Shown: positions 18,927 through 28,824, counted from the stretch's first letter. The stretch: 64,000 nucleotides of DNA from Xanthomonas pisi DSM 18956 (GCF_001010415.1 NZ_JPLE01000024.1:24653-88652); one strand, 5' to 3'. The notes: generated by a model not told the origin, from the sequence alone. Numbers and translations are program-made.

Positions 18927-19050
18927 GGTTGGGCTGGCGCACGTCATGCACCACCGAGTAGCTGCTGCCTCGGCAAGCCGGCTGCTCCAGCAAGCGCCGC
19001 CGGTACAGCAACCACGTGGCGGCAACGGCACGCCGGTGCCAGCCCTGGCA

Positions 19051-19746
19051 TCAGTCGTCGCTGCGGCCCATCAGCGCATAGGGGCCCCCCTTCTTCAGTG
19101 CAGCCTGGTACGCGGGGCGCGCCTCGATCCGTTCCAGGAACGCGCGCAAGCGCGGGTAGTTCTCCAGCCCGCCGCCGCGTGCGGCGGCAGCCTGCGCCGG
19201 AAAACTCATCTGGATGTCGGCAGCGGTGAAGCGTTCGCCGGCAAACCAGGCGTGGGCCTGCAACGACTGTTCCATCCAGCCCAGATGCAACTTCACCTGC
19301 GGGCCGACAAAGCCCGACATCGCCTTGTCCACGATGGCACGCGCGATGGGTTTGGCGAAGAACGGCATCGGCGCGCTGCGGATGCGAGCGAAGATCAACG
19401 TCATCAGCAGCGGCGGCATCGCCGATCCCTCGGCATAGTGCATCCAGTAGCGGAACTGCTGACGTTCGGGGGAGTCGATGGGCCGTGCAGGTGGCGACAG
19501 CGCGCATTCGGTGTCGTAGCGCTCGGTCAGGTAGTCGAGGATGGCGCCCGACTCGGCGATGGTCAGGTCGCCATCGACGATGACCGGCGATTTGCCAAGC
19601 GGGTGGATCGCGCGCAACTCCGCCGGGGCCAACATGGTCTTGGGATCGCGCTCGTGGCGCACGATCTGGTAGGGCAGCGCCAACTCTTCGAGCAGCCACA
19701 GCACGCGCTGCGAACGGGAGTTGTTGAGATGGTGAACAGTGATCAT
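19051..19746 (-). CDS. Glutathione S-transferase family protein
   Basis: A 231-residue GST. The N-terminal thioredoxin-like domain has NNSRSQRVLWLLEELALPYQIV and the glutathione-contact motif GKSPVIVDGDLTIAESGAI; the C-terminal helical domain holds WFAGERFTAADIQMSFP. I use the ATG at 19746 (MITVHHLNNS), standard for the family, not the one five codons upstream. The substrate class cannot be assigned. It is flanked by a gene-poor 360 bases before the cold shock gene. Confidence 0.92.
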   Translation of the reverse strand: MITVHHLNNSRSQRVLWLLEELALPYQIVRHERDPKTMLAPAELRAIHPLGKSPVIVDGDLTIAESGAILDYLTERYDTECALSPPARPIDSPERQQFRYWMHYAEGSAMPPLLMTLIFARIRSAPMPFFAKPIARAIVDKAMSGFVGPQVKLHLGWMEQSLQAHAWFAGERFTAADIQMSFPAQAAAARGGGLENYPRLRAFLERIEARPAYQAALKKGGPYALMGRSDD

Positions 19747-20051
19747 GGCAAGCGGCCGCACACGGAAAGCACCATCCTAACCACCCGGACGTCGTTGCCG
19801 TGCGCAAGCCGTGCCGGCGGCCGGGATGTAGCACGTCGCGCAGTGGCGGCCAGTCACTGGCCTGCACGCGAGAAACAGCGCGCACGCGCGTCACATGCGG
19901 GACGGCGTCTGTTACGCAGTCGACAACGCGTGTCCGATGCCGTGCGGACGAACGTTCGGCAGGCCGCAGGGATCACCCACGGCGTGGACGCAGCGGACCA
20001 GCCATGTCCGAGGACACGCGCCGCGCTGTACAGGGCAAGCAGCGGACAATA
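19747..20051. other. Intergenic region upstream of GST
   Basis: It probably holds the GST promoter. Open frames here have no family signature. Beyond the csp terminator at its right end I see no RNA gene or repeat. Confidence 0.5.
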
Positions 20052-20085
20052 AAAAACGCCGGCCGCTTGCGCGACCGGCGTTTTT
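20052..20085 (-). terminator. Intrinsic terminator of the cold shock gene
   Basis: AAAAACGCCGG (20052-20062) pairs perfectly with CCGGCGTTTTT (20075-20085) over a 12-base loop. On the csp strand the stem runs into a run of T. It lies 25 bases after the csp stop. Confidence 0.92.
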
Positions 20086-20109
20086 GGCAACCTTACGGTT
20101 GCAGACGGA

Positions 20110-20319
20110 TTAGACCGCCTGCACCTGGTCAGCCTGCATGCCCTTCTGGCCCTGCACGGCGACGAAGGTGACCTTCTGGCCTTCCTGCAGCGACTTGAAG
20201 CCGGTGCCCTGGATGGCACGGAAGTGCACGAACAGGTCCGGGCCGCTTTCCGGGGTGATGAAGCCGAAGCCCTTGGCATCGTTGAACCACTTCACGGTAC
20301 CGCTCTGACGATCTGACAT
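20110..20319 (-). CDS. Cold shock protein (CspA family)
   Basis: A 69-residue single OB-fold nucleic-acid chaperone. Both RNP motifs are intact: KGFGFITP and LFVHFRAI. The opening [14 protein letters not shown] is characteristic. AGGAG lies 8 bases before the ATG. A 260-base untranslated stretch precedes it, which is usual for cold-regulated csp genes, and a strong terminator follows. Whether this paralogue is cold-induced cannot be seen. Confidence 0.96.
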   Translation of the reverse strand: MSDRQSGTVKWFNDAKGFGFITPESGPDLFVHFRAIQGTGFKSLQEGQKVTFVAVQGQKGMQADQVQAV

Positions 20320-20586
20320 TTACAAACTCCTGAACTATAGATGGATAAATCGCAGCGTCCGAAAAGCCGGAGCTGAGACTGAGTTGCAGGCGTTGGTAAA
20401 GCGGAACGATGAAGCGAGATCTGTAACGATCCGGCTGCACCAGGCCACGATTCACGGTGACCCTTGCAAACACAGTGCGTGCACAGTACTCGTGTTTTCG
20501 GCAAAAAGCGACACCCCGCGTCAAATCTTTTGCAGTCAGGCCAAATCCGACTGTCTGTCGGGCCCGTCCCCATTCACAATCAGCGG
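20320..20586 (-). promoter_or_regulatory. Long leader/promoter region of csp, divergent from yaiI
   Basis: The 267 bases between csp and yaiI are AT-richer than surrounding genes and hold no credible gene. By analogy with cspA, an extended 5' untranslated region here could control translation with temperature. I see no unambiguous cold box, so this is inference. Confidence 0.4.
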
Positions 20587-21072
20587 ATGAATACGCCTCC
20601 AACACCGACACGCGCGCAGATCTGGGTCGATGCCGATGCCTGCCCCGCGGTGATCCGCGACATCCTGTTCCGCGCCGCGGCGCGTACCGGCATCGCCGTG
20701 ACCCTGGTCGCCAACCACTACCTCAGTACACCTGCCCTGCCCCATGTCCGCGCCCTGCAGGTGCCCGGCGGCCCGGACGCGGCCGACGATGCGATCGCCG
20801 AACGGGTGGCCGCGGGCGACCTGGTGGTGACCCAGGACATCCCGCTGGCTGCGCGCGCGCTGCAAGCAGGCGCCGCTGCGGTCGGGCTGCGCGGCGAGGC
20901 GTTCACCAGCAACACCATCACCGAGCGCCTGTCGGTGCGCGGCTTCATGGAAGAGCTGCGCGGTGCCGGCATTGCAACCGGCGGGCCAGCGGCGCTGCAT
21001 GCACGCGATCGCCAGGCCTTCGCCGCCCAACTGGACCGCTGGCTGGCCGCGCAACCGCGCACGCGGACGTAA
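20587..21072 (+). CDS. UPF0178/YaiI-YqxD family protein (DUF188)
   Basis: A 161-residue member of the YaiI/YqxD family, which has a PIN-like fold and no firmly established function. The signature IWVDADACPAVIRDILFRAA opens the protein, and acidic residues recur in PGGPDAADDAIAE and LVVTQDIPLAARAL, as in metal-dependent nucleases. It is followed after 57 bases by yaeQ. Confidence 0.92.
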   Translation: MNTPPTPTRAQIWVDADACPAVIRDILFRAAARTGIAVTLVANHYLSTPALPHVRALQVPGGPDAADDAIAERVAAGDLVVTQDIPLAARALQAGAAAVGLRGEAFTSNTITERLSVRGFMEELRGAGIATGGPAALHARDRQAFAAQLDRWLAAQPRTRT

Positions 21073-21128
21073 CGCGCCGCCGCTGGGGCGGGCGCGTATC
21101 ATGAGCGCCCTTTGCAATCGGCATCCTG

Positions 21129-21677
21129 ATGGCCCTCACCGCCACCGTCCGCAGGGCGGAGCTCCAGATCAGCGACATGGACCGCGGCTACTACGCCAAC
21201 CATTCGCTGACCCTGGCCCAACACCCGTCCGAAACCGACGAGCGCCTGATGGTGCGCCTGCTCGCGTTCGCCTTGTTCGCCGACGACCGCCTGGAATTCG
21301 GCCGCGGTCTCAGCAACGACGACGAGCCCGACCTGTGGCGGCGCGACTACACCGGCGACCCGGACCTGTGGATCGACCTCGGCCAGCCGGATGAAAGCCG
21401 CGTGCGCAAGGCCTGCAACCGCTCGCGCGAGGCGGTGGTGATCGGCTATGGCGGCCAGGCCACCGAAACCTGGTGGAAGAAGCATGCCAACGCCATGGGC
21501 CGGCACCGCAACCTGCGCGTGATCGAACTCGACTCGCAGGCCACCGAAGCGCTGGGCGCGCTGATCCAGCGCGGCATGCGCTTTGATGTGATCATCCAGG
21601 ACGGCGAAGTGCAGATGCTGGCCGATCACGGCAGCGTCACCCTGACCCCGATGGTGCGGCAAGCGCCGGCCGAATGA
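21129..21677 (+). CDS. YaeQ family protein
   Basis: A 182-residue YaeQ protein, a compact variant of the PD-(D/E)XK nuclease fold found in gamma-proteobacteria; E. coli YaeQ was linked to RfaH suppression but its role is unresolved. Recognisable segments are ADRxY-like DRGYYANHSLTLAQHPSETDERLMVRLLAF, WIDLGQPDE and YGGQATETWWKK. Its stop overlaps the start of the next gene by 4 bases (21674-21677), so the two are translationally coupled. Confidence 0.93.
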   Translation: MALTATVRRAELQISDMDRGYYANHSLTLAQHPSETDERLMVRLLAFALFADDRLEFGRGLSNDDEPDLWRRDYTGDPDLWIDLGQPDESRVRKACNRSREAVVIGYGGQATETWWKKHANAMGRHRNLRVIELDSQATEALGALIQRGMRFDVIIQDGEVQMLADHGSVTLTPMVRQAPAE

Positions 21678-22855
21678 ACATGCGGTGCGACGTGCTGGTC
21701 ATCGGTGCCGGGGCTGCCGGCCTGATGAGCGCCTTCACCGCCGGCCGGCGTGGCCGTCAGGTGCTGGTGCTGGACCACGCCAACAAGGTCGGCAAGAAGA
21801 TCCTGATGTCCGGCGGCGGGCGCTGCAATTTCACCAATACCGGGACCGCGCCGGGCAACTTCATTTCCGCCAATCGCCATTTCTGCAAGTCTGCGCTGGC
21901 GCGCTACAGCCCGGGCGATTTCGTCGAGCTGGTGGAGCGCCATGGCATCGCGTATCACGAAAAAGAGCTGGGCCAGCTGTTCTGCGACATCTCGTCCAAG
22001 CAGATCGTGCGGCTGCTGCTGGACGAGTGCGAGGCAGCCGGGGTGCAGATCCACACCCAGTGCGAGGTGCGCGCGGTCCGCCGCGACAGCGACGGTTTCA
22101 CGCTCGATACCAGCCTGGGGCGCGTGCAGGCGCAATCGCTGATCGTCGCCACCGGCGGGCTGTCGATTCCCAGCATGGGCGCCAGCGGCTTCGGCTATAC
22201 CCTGGCCAGACAATTCGGCCATGCACTGCTGCCGACGCGTGCCGGACTGGTGCCGCTGACCCTGAGCGGCAAGCATCAGGAGCGTCTGCAGGAACTGTCC
22301 GGCCTCGCCCTGCCGGTGGAAGCGCACTGCAACGGGGCGAGCTTCCGCAACTTCATGCTGCTCACCCATCGCGGCGTCAGTGGGCCGGCGATCCTGCAGA
22401 TCTCTTCGTATTGGCAAGCTGGCGACGACTTGCGGCTCGACCTGCTGCCGGGACACGACGCGGGCGCGTGGCTACGCGAGCAGAAACAGCAGCGCGGGGC
22501 CACCGAGCTGCGCAATGTGCTGGGCGATGTGATGCCGCGACGCTTTGCGCAACGCCTGTGCGAGGTGTGGTTGCCGGACAAGCCGGTGCGCCAGCTGGAT
22601 CCGCCGCAGTTGCAGGGCGCGGCCGAGCTGCTCTCCGCCTTCCCGCTGATCGCCAGCGGAACCGAGGGCTACCGCACCGCTGAAGTCACCCTCGGCGGTG
22701 TCGATACGAATCAGGTCTCCAGTACGACCATGGAGTCGCGGCTGGTGGCTGGCCTGTACTTCGTCGGCGAAGTGCTGGACGTCACCGGCTGGCTTGGGGG
22801 ATACAACTTCCAGTGGGCATGGGCATCGGGCCACGCCGCCGGCAGCGCAGCCTGA
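21674..22855 (+). CDS. NAD(P)/FAD-dependent oxidoreductase, YhiN/HI0933 family
   Basis: A 393-residue flavoprotein. The FAD-binding dinucleotide fold is VLVIGAGAAGLMSA, followed by KILMSGGGRCNFTN, the hallmark of the HI0933/YhiN family, VATGGLSIPSMGASG, and the C-terminal FAD contact FVGEVLDVTGWLGGYNFQWAW. It is complete. The physiological substrate is not known. Coupling to yaeQ suggests coordinated expression only. Confidence 0.93.
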   Translation: MNMRCDVLVIGAGAAGLMSAFTAGRRGRQVLVLDHANKVGKKILMSGGGRCNFTNTGTAPGNFISANRHFCKSALARYSPGDFVELVERHGIAYHEKELGQLFCDISSKQIVRLLLDECEAAGVQIHTQCEVRAVRRDSDGFTLDTSLGRVQAQSLIVATGGLSIPSMGASGFGYTLARQFGHALLPTRAGLVPLTLSGKHQERLQELSGLALPVEAHCNGASFRNFMLLTHRGVSGPAILQISSYWQAGDDLRLDLLPGHDAGAWLREQKQQRGATELRNVLGDVMPRRFAQRLCEVWLPDKPVRQLDPPQLQGAAELLSAFPLIASGTEGYRTAEVTLGGVDTNQVSSTTMESRLVAGLYFVGEVLDVTGWLGGYNFQWAWASGHAAGSAA

Positions 22856-23086
22856 TCGCCGCCGCACGGCACTGCGCGCAGCACCGACTGCAGAAACAGT
22901 GAGCGATGCCCCGTGATTGCCGCAGCGTCCGCGAGGATCGACGCGACAATCGCCGATCGTGTCCCTGCGCAAGTTCATCGGCGGCCCATTACTTGCGCCA
23001 CGTCTCACACTGGATGCGGCATGATCCACACACATGGACGTGCCAGACCCCTTCGTGTATTAAAGCCCGTCTCTAGGGAGCCGCGC

Positions 23087-25156
23087 ATGCAAAAAGGCAA
23101 AGATCTCACCCTCCGCTTGCTGATCGTCGACGACAGCGTGGAGAGTGCCGAGACCATCGTCACCGCGCTGCGCAACGGCGGCATCGCGGTACGTCCGTCG
23201 CGGCCGCAGAACCAGGAGGAACTGGCCAGCATGCTGTCGGGCCAGATCGATCTGGCCATCCAGGGCCAGGCCCTGCAGGTGCCGATGAGCGCGCTGCAGG
23301 CGCAGATCGCCGGTAGCGGCAAGGACATTCCGATCATCCTGCTGGCCGAGCGCATCGAGGAAAATGCCGTGGTCGAGGCCGCTGCGCACGGCATCCGTGC
23401 GATCGCGCTGCGCCAGCGTCCGGAACATCTGCTGGCCCTGGTGCGTTCGGAGTGGGCCGACCTGCAGGCGCGTCGCGGCCTGCGTCGCATCGAAGCGCAG
23501 ATGCGCGAAACCGAGCGCCGCTGCGACGCGCTCATCGCGTCCTCGCGCGACCCCATCGCCTACGTGCACGAAGGCATGCATATCCGCGCCAACGAGGCGT
23601 ATCTGGAGATGTTCGGCTTCGAGTCGTTCGACGACGTCGAAGGTGTCTCGCTGCTGGACATGATTGCCGCGCAGTACGTCGACGACTTCAAGCAACTGCT
23701 CAAGGCCATGGCCAAGGGCGAGCCGCCGCCGGCGCAGTACAAGGTCGACGCACGACGGCTGGAAGGCGACACCTTCCCGGCGACGATGGAATTTGCCACC
23801 GCCACCTACGAAGGCGAGCCGTGCATCCAGGTGGTGTTCCGCCGCCGCGAGGAGTTCGATCCGGAACTGGCGCGCGAGGTCGAAGACCTGCGCCAGCGCG
23901 ACCAGGTCACCGGCCTGCTCAACCGTCCCACCTTCATGGTGGCGCTGGAACAGGCGGTGGCGCGCGCCGGCCGCAGCGAAGGCCAGTCCGGCTTCCTGCT
24001 GATCGAGCCGGATCACTACACCCGCATCCTTCCCGAGATCGGCCTGGACTCGGCCGACGCCTTGATCGCGGCCATGGCCGCGCACGTGGCCGGCATCATC
24101 GATGAGGGCGTGGTGGCCGCACGCTTCGGCGAGCACAGCTTTGCCCTGTTGCTGGACGGCAACTACGCACGCACCCACGCGCTGGCGGAAACGGTACGCG
24201 ATGCATTCGCGCAGCATGTTTTCAGCGTCGGCTCGCGCTCGGCCACGGTCACGGTGAGCATCGGCGGCGTGCAGATCGGCGAAAAGATCGCCAGCATCGG
24301 CCAGGTGCTCAATCGCGGGACCGAAGCGGTGCGCACCACCGCCGAACTCGGCGGCAACGCGGCCAGCATCTACGACCCGGCCGCTGCCGACCGGGCCGAG
24401 GAAGAGCGCATCGAGCGTTGGGTCGCGCAGTTGCGCGAGGCGCTGGTCGGCGATGGGTTCCTGCTGCATTACCAGCCGGTGCTCAATCTGCAGGGCGAGC
24501 CGCTGGAGCTGTATCAGGCGTTCCTGCGCCTGGATCGCAACGGCGAGATGATGTCGCCGAATGCCTTCATGGCCATCGCCGAAGAGCACGACCTGATCAC
24601 CGAAATCGATCGCTGGGTGGTGGCGCGCGCCATCCGGCAGCTCGGCGAGCGGCAACGTGCGGGACACACCACGCACCTGCTGGTGCGCATCGGGCCGAAC
24701 TCGTTCTCAGACCCGCAGATGATCGACACCATCCGCGAGCAGTTGGCGGTGTACGGGGTCCCGGGCGAGCGCCTGTGGTTGCAGACGCCCGAATCGAAGG
24801 TGTTTACGCATCTGCGTAATGCGCAACAGTTTCTGGCGGCAGTATCGGCGATGGGCTGCAAGGTCGGGCTGGAGCAGTTCGGTTCGGGCCTGGACTCGTT
24901 CCAGCTGCTCGCGCATTTCCAGCCGGCCTTCCTCAAACTGGACCGCGGCATCACTGGCGACGTCGCCTCGGCCCGCGAGAGCCAGGAAAAGATTCGCGAA
25001 ATCACCTCGCGCGCGCAGCCGGCCGGCATTTTGACCGTGGCCGAATTCGTGGCCGACGCGCAGTCGATGAGCAGCTTCTTCAGTGCGGGCGTGGATTATG
25101 TACAAGGAGATTTCGTCGCACCCACCGGCCCGCTGATGAACTACGAATTCGGCTGA
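23087..25156 (+). CDS. fimX: FimX: degenerate REC-PAS-GGDEF-EAL type IV pilus regulator
   Basis: FimX is a cytoplasmic c-di-GMP receptor that in Xanthomonas binds PilZ, which in turn binds the pilus ATPase PilB, to control type IV pilus assembly. The 689-residue length matches Xanthomonas FimX. A receiver-like domain (about 8-125) is followed by a PAS domain (about 140-260), a GGDEF domain in which GGDEF reads GEHSF, and an EAL domain in which EAL reads QAF and DDFGTG reads LEQFGSG. Both enzymatic sites are therefore dead, as expected of a receptor. GGGAG precedes the ATG at 23087; the longer upstream frame is not family-like. A terminator follows. Confidence 0.94.
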   Translation: MQKGKDLTLRLLIVDDSVESAETIVTALRNGGIAVRPSRPQNQEELASMLSGQIDLAIQGQALQVPMSALQAQIAGSGKDIPIILLAERIEENAVVEAAAHGIRAIALRQRPEHLLALVRSEWADLQARRGLRRIEAQMRETERRCDALIASSRDPIAYVHEGMHIRANEAYLEMFGFESFDDVEGVSLLDMIAAQYVDDFKQLLKAMAKGEPPPAQYKVDARRLEGDTFPATMEFATATYEGEPCIQVVFRRREEFDPELAREVEDLRQRDQVTGLLNRPTFMVALEQAVARAGRSEGQSGFLLIEPDHYTRILPEIGLDSADALIAAMAAHVAGIIDEGVVAARFGEHSFALLLDGNYARTHALAETVRDAFAQHVFSVGSRSATVTVSIGGVQIGEKIASIGQVLNRGTEAVRTTAELGGNAASIYDPAAADRAEEERIERWVAQLREALVGDGFLLHYQPVLNLQGEPLELYQAFLRLDRNGEMMSPNAFMAIAEEHDLITEIDRWVVARAIRQLGERQRAGHTTHLLVRIGPNSFSDPQMIDTIREQLAVYGVPGERLWLQTPESKVFTHLRNAQQFLAAVSAMGCKVGLEQFGSGLDSFQLLAHFQPAFLKLDRGITGDVASARESQEKIREITSRAQPAGILTVAEFVADAQSMSSFFSAGVDYVQGDFVAPTGPLMNYEFG

Positions 25157-25184
25157 TCCAACCGAACGCCTGTAACGCAAGACA

Positions 25185-25215
25185 ACAAACCCCCCGCAAT
25201 GCGCGGGGGTTTTGT
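25185..25215. terminator. Terminator between fimX and htpX
   Basis: CCCCCGC (25191-25197) pairs with GCGGGGG (25203-25209) over loop AATGC, with outer A-T and C-G pairs across one mismatch. It follows the fimX stop by 29 bases and has T and A runs usable in both directions. Confidence 0.85.
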
Positions 25216-25378
25216 GTCTTTCAAGCCGTGACGCGGTAGAGCGATTTGCGACCAGGCGATGCGGCGGGCACTGGTTCGTTGAGCATGGGCCGCTCATGTG
25301 GCCGTTGCACCAATGATGGATGCCGATCACGGCATCGCCTTGCGCATCACCCGGAGCCGCCGCGATCTCGGGTGCCGC

Positions 25379-26257
25379 TTACAGTGCCGCACCGTTGGCC
25401 GCGCGCAACATCGCAATGCGCTCGGTCAGCGGCGGATGGCTCAGGAACAGGCGACGCAGGCCATCGCCGACGCCGCCGGAGATGCCGAACGCCTGCACCT
25501 GCGAGGGCAAGGTGCTCTGACCATGGTTGAGCGACAGCCGCTCCAGCGCGGCGATCATCTTGTTGCGCCCGGCAAGCTGCGCGCCACCGGCGTCGGCGCG
25601 GAACTCGCGACGGCGCGAGAACCACATCGCGATCATGGTCGCGAACATGCCAAGCACCATCTCCAGCGCGAACACGATGATGTAGTACGCAAAGCCACGG
25701 CCGCCCTCGCGGTTGCCCGACAGGGCGCTGTCGATGACGCCGCCGACCACACGCGCCAACACGATCACGAAGGTATTGAGCACGCCCTGCAGCAGCGCCA
25801 TGGTCACCATGTCGCCATTGGCGACGTGGGCGATCTCGTGACCGAGCACCGCCTCGGCTTCGTCCTGGCTCATGTTCTGCAGCAGTCCGGTGGAGACGGC
25901 GACCAGCGCATTGTTGCGATTGGCGCCGGTCGCGAAGGCATTGATTTCCGGGCCCTCGTAGATCGCCACTTCCGGCATGCCGATGCCGGCGGCCTGCGCC
26001 TGACGCCGCACCGTCTCCAGCAACCAGCGCTCGGTCGGTGTGCGCGGCTCGGTGATCACCTGCGCGCCGGTGCTGCGCTTGGCCATGAACTTGGACAGCA
26101 GCAACGAGACGAACGCGCCGCCGAAACCGAAAATGGCGCCCATCACCAGCAGGCCGCTCATCTGTGCGGAATTGACGCCCAATACCGACATCACAATGCT
26201 GGCGAGGAACAACACTGCCAGGTTGGTCAGCAGGAACAGGAAAATGCGGTTGAACAT
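25379..26257 (-). CDS. htpX: Membrane zinc protease HtpX
   Basis: HtpX is an inner-membrane M48 metalloprotease that degrades damaged membrane proteins together with FtsH. The 292-residue protein has two N-terminal transmembrane helices, the zinc site [12 protein letters not shown], two further helices ([16 protein letters not shown] and [15 protein letters not shown]) and the third ligand region [12 protein letters not shown]. It is intact and full length. It is divergent from gluQ. Confidence 0.97.
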   Translation of the reverse strand: MFNRIFLFLLTNLAVLFLASIVMSVLGVNSAQMSGLLVMGAIFGFGGAFVSLLLSKFMAKRSTGAQVITEPRTPTERWLLETVRRQAQAAGIGMPEVAIYEGPEINAFATGANRNNALVAVSTGLLQNMSQDEAEAVLGHEIAHVANGDMVTMALLQGVLNTFVIVLARVVGGVIDSALSGNREGGRGFAYYIIVFALEMVLGMFATMIAMWFSRRREFRADAGGAQLAGRNKMIAALERLSLNHGQSTLPSQVQAFGISGGVGDGLRRLFLSHPPLTERIAMLRAANGAAL

Positions 26258-26353
26258 GACGCGCTCGCTCCACTCATGGGGGTGACCTGCTGCGGATCTG
26301 CGGCCGTCGCAGCTTGAAATCAAGCAAGCACCTGACCGACGATTCAGCTGCCT

Positions 26354-27253
26354 ATGCCAGAACCTTCCTACCGTGGCCGCTTCGCGCCCTCCCCGACCGG
26401 CCCACTGCACTTCGGCTCACTGCTGGCGGCGTTCGGCAGTTGGTTGCTCGCCCGCCATGCCGGTGGGCAGTGGTGCGTGCGCATTGAGGACATCGACCCG
26501 CCACGCGCCGAGCCGGGCGCGTCCGAACGCCAGCTGCGCAGCCTGGCCGCGTTCGGGCTGACATCCGACCTGCCGGTGATCCGGCAATCGCACCGCGATG
26601 CGCACTACAACGACGCAATCGCCACACTGCTGGCGAGCGGGCTGGCGTTCGAATGCAGTTGCAGTCGCGCCGATCTGGCCCAGATGGGCGGGATCCACCA
26701 CGCCTGCGTGGCGGCGCTTGGCGACCGGCGCGCGGTGCGCCTGCGCGTGCCGCCCCAGCCACCGGTCGGCTTCGACGATGCGCTGCAGGGCCATGTGCGG
26801 CAGGACGTGTACGCCGACGTCGGCGATGTCGTGCTGCGCCGCGCCGATGGCTACTGGGCTTACCAGTTGGCAGTGGTGGTGGACGACGCTGCCCAGGGCA
26901 TCACCGATGTCGTACGCGGCGCGGACCTGCTCGACTCCACCCCGCGCCAACTCCTGCTGCAGCGCGCCCTGGACCTGCCCCAGCCACGCTATCTGCACCT
27001 GCCGCTGATCCTGGATGCCGGTGGCCGCAAATTGTCCAAATCGCACGGCGCGCCCGCACTGGACGACACCGACCCGTTGCCGGCGCTGCGTGCCGCCTGG
27101 CAGGCACTGGGCCAGGTGGCGTCCACCCTGCCGCAGCAGGCAGGCATCGATGCGTTGCTGCGGCATGCCGTGCAGCATTTTTCGCCCGACCTGCTGCCGC
27201 GCACCGCCACCCTGAGCAGCGATGGACGCGCATCGCAGCCCGGGCGTGACTAG
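26354..27253 (+). CDS. gluQ: Glutamyl-Q tRNA(Asp) synthetase
   Basis: This truncated GluRS-like enzyme attaches glutamate to queuosine at position 34 of tRNA(Asp). The 299-residue protein has [16 protein letters not shown], the zinc-site cysteines in ECSCSRADL and HHACV, and KLSKSHG, but lacks the anticodon-binding domain of true GluRS. It relates functionally to queG at 36.6 kb, which makes queuosine. Confidence 0.95.
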   Translation: MPEPSYRGRFAPSPTGPLHFGSLLAAFGSWLLARHAGGQWCVRIEDIDPPRAEPGASERQLRSLAAFGLTSDLPVIRQSHRDAHYNDAIATLLASGLAFECSCSRADLAQMGGIHHACVAALGDRRAVRLRVPPQPPVGFDDALQGHVRQDVYADVGDVVLRRADGYWAYQLAVVVDDAAQGITDVVRGADLLDSTPRQLLLQRALDLPQPRYLHLPLILDAGGRKLSKSHGAPALDDTDPLPALRAAWQALGQVASTLPQQAGIDALLRHAVQHFSPDLLPRTATLSSDGRASQPGRD

Positions 27254-27338
27254 AATTGCGACCCAGCACCGGCATCCGGGCGCGGCGTCTGCGCCGGCAC
27301 CCCGATCGCCCCGGCCTTCCCCGCTTAATGGAGTCGTC

Positions 27339-28079
27339 ATGACATCTCGCGTCGCATTGGTCACCGGCGGCACCGGCGGTATCGGTACCGCCATCTGCAA
27401 GCGCCTGGCCGACCAGGGCCACAAGGTGGCCAGCAACTTCCGCAACGACGAAAAGGCGCGCGACTGGCAGCAGCGCATGCAGGCGCAGGGTTACGCATTT
27501 ACCCTGTTCCGTGGCGATGTGGCGTCGTCCGAGCATGCGCGCGCCCTGGTCGAGGAGGCGGAGGCATCGCTGGGGCCGATCGAGATCCTGGTCAACAATG
27601 CCGGCATCACCCGCGATACCACCTTCCACCGCATGACCGCCGAGCAGTGGCACGACGTCATCAATACCAACCTCAATTCGGTGTTCAACGTCACCCGCCC
27701 GGTGATCGAAGGCATGCGCAAGCGCGGCTGGGGCCGGGTCATCCAGATCAGTTCCATCAACGGGCTCAAGGGCCAGTACGGCCAGGCCAACTACGCAGCG
27801 GCCAAGGCCGGCATGCACGGTTTCACCATCTCGCTGGCGCGCGAGAACGCCGCATTCGGAGTTACGGTCAACACGGTCTCGCCCGGTTACGTGGCCACCG
27901 ACATGGTGATGGCGGTGCCGGAAGAGGTCCGCGCCAAGATCGTGGCCGACATCCCGACCGGCCGGCTGGGACGCCCGGAAGAGATCGCCTATGCCGTGGC
28001 GTTCCTGGTGGCGGAAGAGGCCGCCTGGATTACCGGGTCCAATCTGGACATCAATGGCGGGCACCACATGGGTTGGTAA
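27339..28079 (+). CDS. phbB: Acetoacetyl-CoA reductase
   Basis: PhbB/PhaB reduces acetoacetyl-CoA to (R)-3-hydroxybutyryl-CoA with NADPH for polyhydroxybutyrate synthesis. The 246-residue SDR has VTGGTGGIGTAIC, LVNNAGITRD, the catalytic SSINGLKGQYGQANYAAAK segment (Ser, Tyr, Lys) and a C-terminus NLDINGGHHMGW typical of PhaB rather than FabG. phaR follows, which supports a PHB role. No polymerase or thiolase gene is in this window. Confidence 0.92.
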   Translation: MTSRVALVTGGTGGIGTAICKRLADQGHKVASNFRNDEKARDWQQRMQAQGYAFTLFRGDVASSEHARALVEEAEASLGPIEILVNNAGITRDTTFHRMTAEQWHDVINTNLNSVFNVTRPVIEGMRKRGWGRVIQISSINGLKGQYGQANYAAAKAGMHGFTISLARENAAFGVTVNTVSPGYVATDMVMAVPEEVRAKIVADIPTGRLGRPEEIAYAVAFLVAEEAAWITGSNLDINGGHHMGW

Positions 28080-28083
28080 CGTT

Positions 28084-28132
28084 TGCTGCAACTTTGCGGT
28101 GCAGCATGGATTTGGAACAAAAACCATGCTGC
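28084..28132. promoter_or_regulatory. Overlapping inverted repeats between phbB and phaR (candidate PhaR operator/terminator)
   Basis: TGCTGCA (28084-28090) is inverted at 28100-28106, and GCAGCATGG (28101-28109) is inverted perfectly at 28124-28132. Bases GCAACATTTTT follow, so the second hairpin resembles a terminator for phbB. TGC/GCA-rich repeats are also typical PhaR targets, and more TGCTGC units occur near 28190. Either reading is inference. Confidence 0.5.
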
Positions 28133-28238
28133 GCAACATTTTTAATGTGTCCGCTTAAGCAAATAAGGCCTTCTGGCTGTTGCAACCGCTGCTGCGCTGC
28201 GCCATCCTGCGCGCACTATCAGTGTGAGTGAACGTTCC

Positions 28239-28814
28239 ATGGCCGGACTTCGCATCATCAAGAAGTATCCCAATCGCCGTCTCTACGACACCGAGATTTC
28301 CAGCTATATCACCATCGAAGATGTGCGCCAGTTGATCATCGACGGCGAGGAGTTCGAAGTCCGCGATGCCAAGAGTGGCGAAGATTTAAGTCGTGCCGTC
28401 TTGCTGCAGATCATTGCCGACCGGGAACAGGACGGCGAGCCGATGCTCTCCACCCAGTTGCTGAGCCAGATCATCCGCTTCTACGGGGACTCGCTGCAGG
28501 GCTTCATGGGCAATTACCTGGAGCGCAGCATGCAGGTGTTCCTGGACCAGCAGCAGCAGTTCCGCCAGCAGATGGGCAACCTGCTCGGGCAGACCCCGTG
28601 GGCGATGATGAACCAGCTCACCGAGCGCAACCTGGAGCTGTGGCAGGAATTCCAGCGCAACTTCGGCGCCGGTTTCGGTCGTCCGGGCGGCCCCGGCACG
28701 CCGCCGACGCCGCCTGGCGCCGGCAGCATGGGCAGCGGCCCGATGGGCACCGGCACGCATGGCGCGTCCAACAGCCATACCGGCACCGCCGGCAAGGCGC
28801 GCAATCGCGGATGA
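28239..28814 (+). CDS. phaR: Polyhydroxyalkanoate synthesis repressor PhaR
   Basis: PhaR binds DNA and PHB granules and represses phasin and its own expression. The N-terminal DNA-binding domain is clear: IIKKYPNRRLYDTEISSYITIEDVRQLI. It is followed by the PHB-accumulation domain and a Gly/Pro/Met-rich tail. ATG at 28239 gives 191 residues; an in-frame GTG at 28224 would add five. Neither has a strong Shine-Dalgarno. It lies 160 bases after phbB. Confidence 0.93.
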   Translation: MAGLRIIKKYPNRRLYDTEISSYITIEDVRQLIIDGEEFEVRDAKSGEDLSRAVLLQIIADREQDGEPMLSTQLLSQIIRFYGDSLQGFMGNYLERSMQVFLDQQQQFRQQMGNLLGQTPWAMMNQLTERNLELWQEFQRNFGAGFGRPGGPGTPPTPPGAGSMGSGPMGTGTHGASNSHTGTAGKARNRG

Positions 28815-28824
28815 GGTCGCTTCC

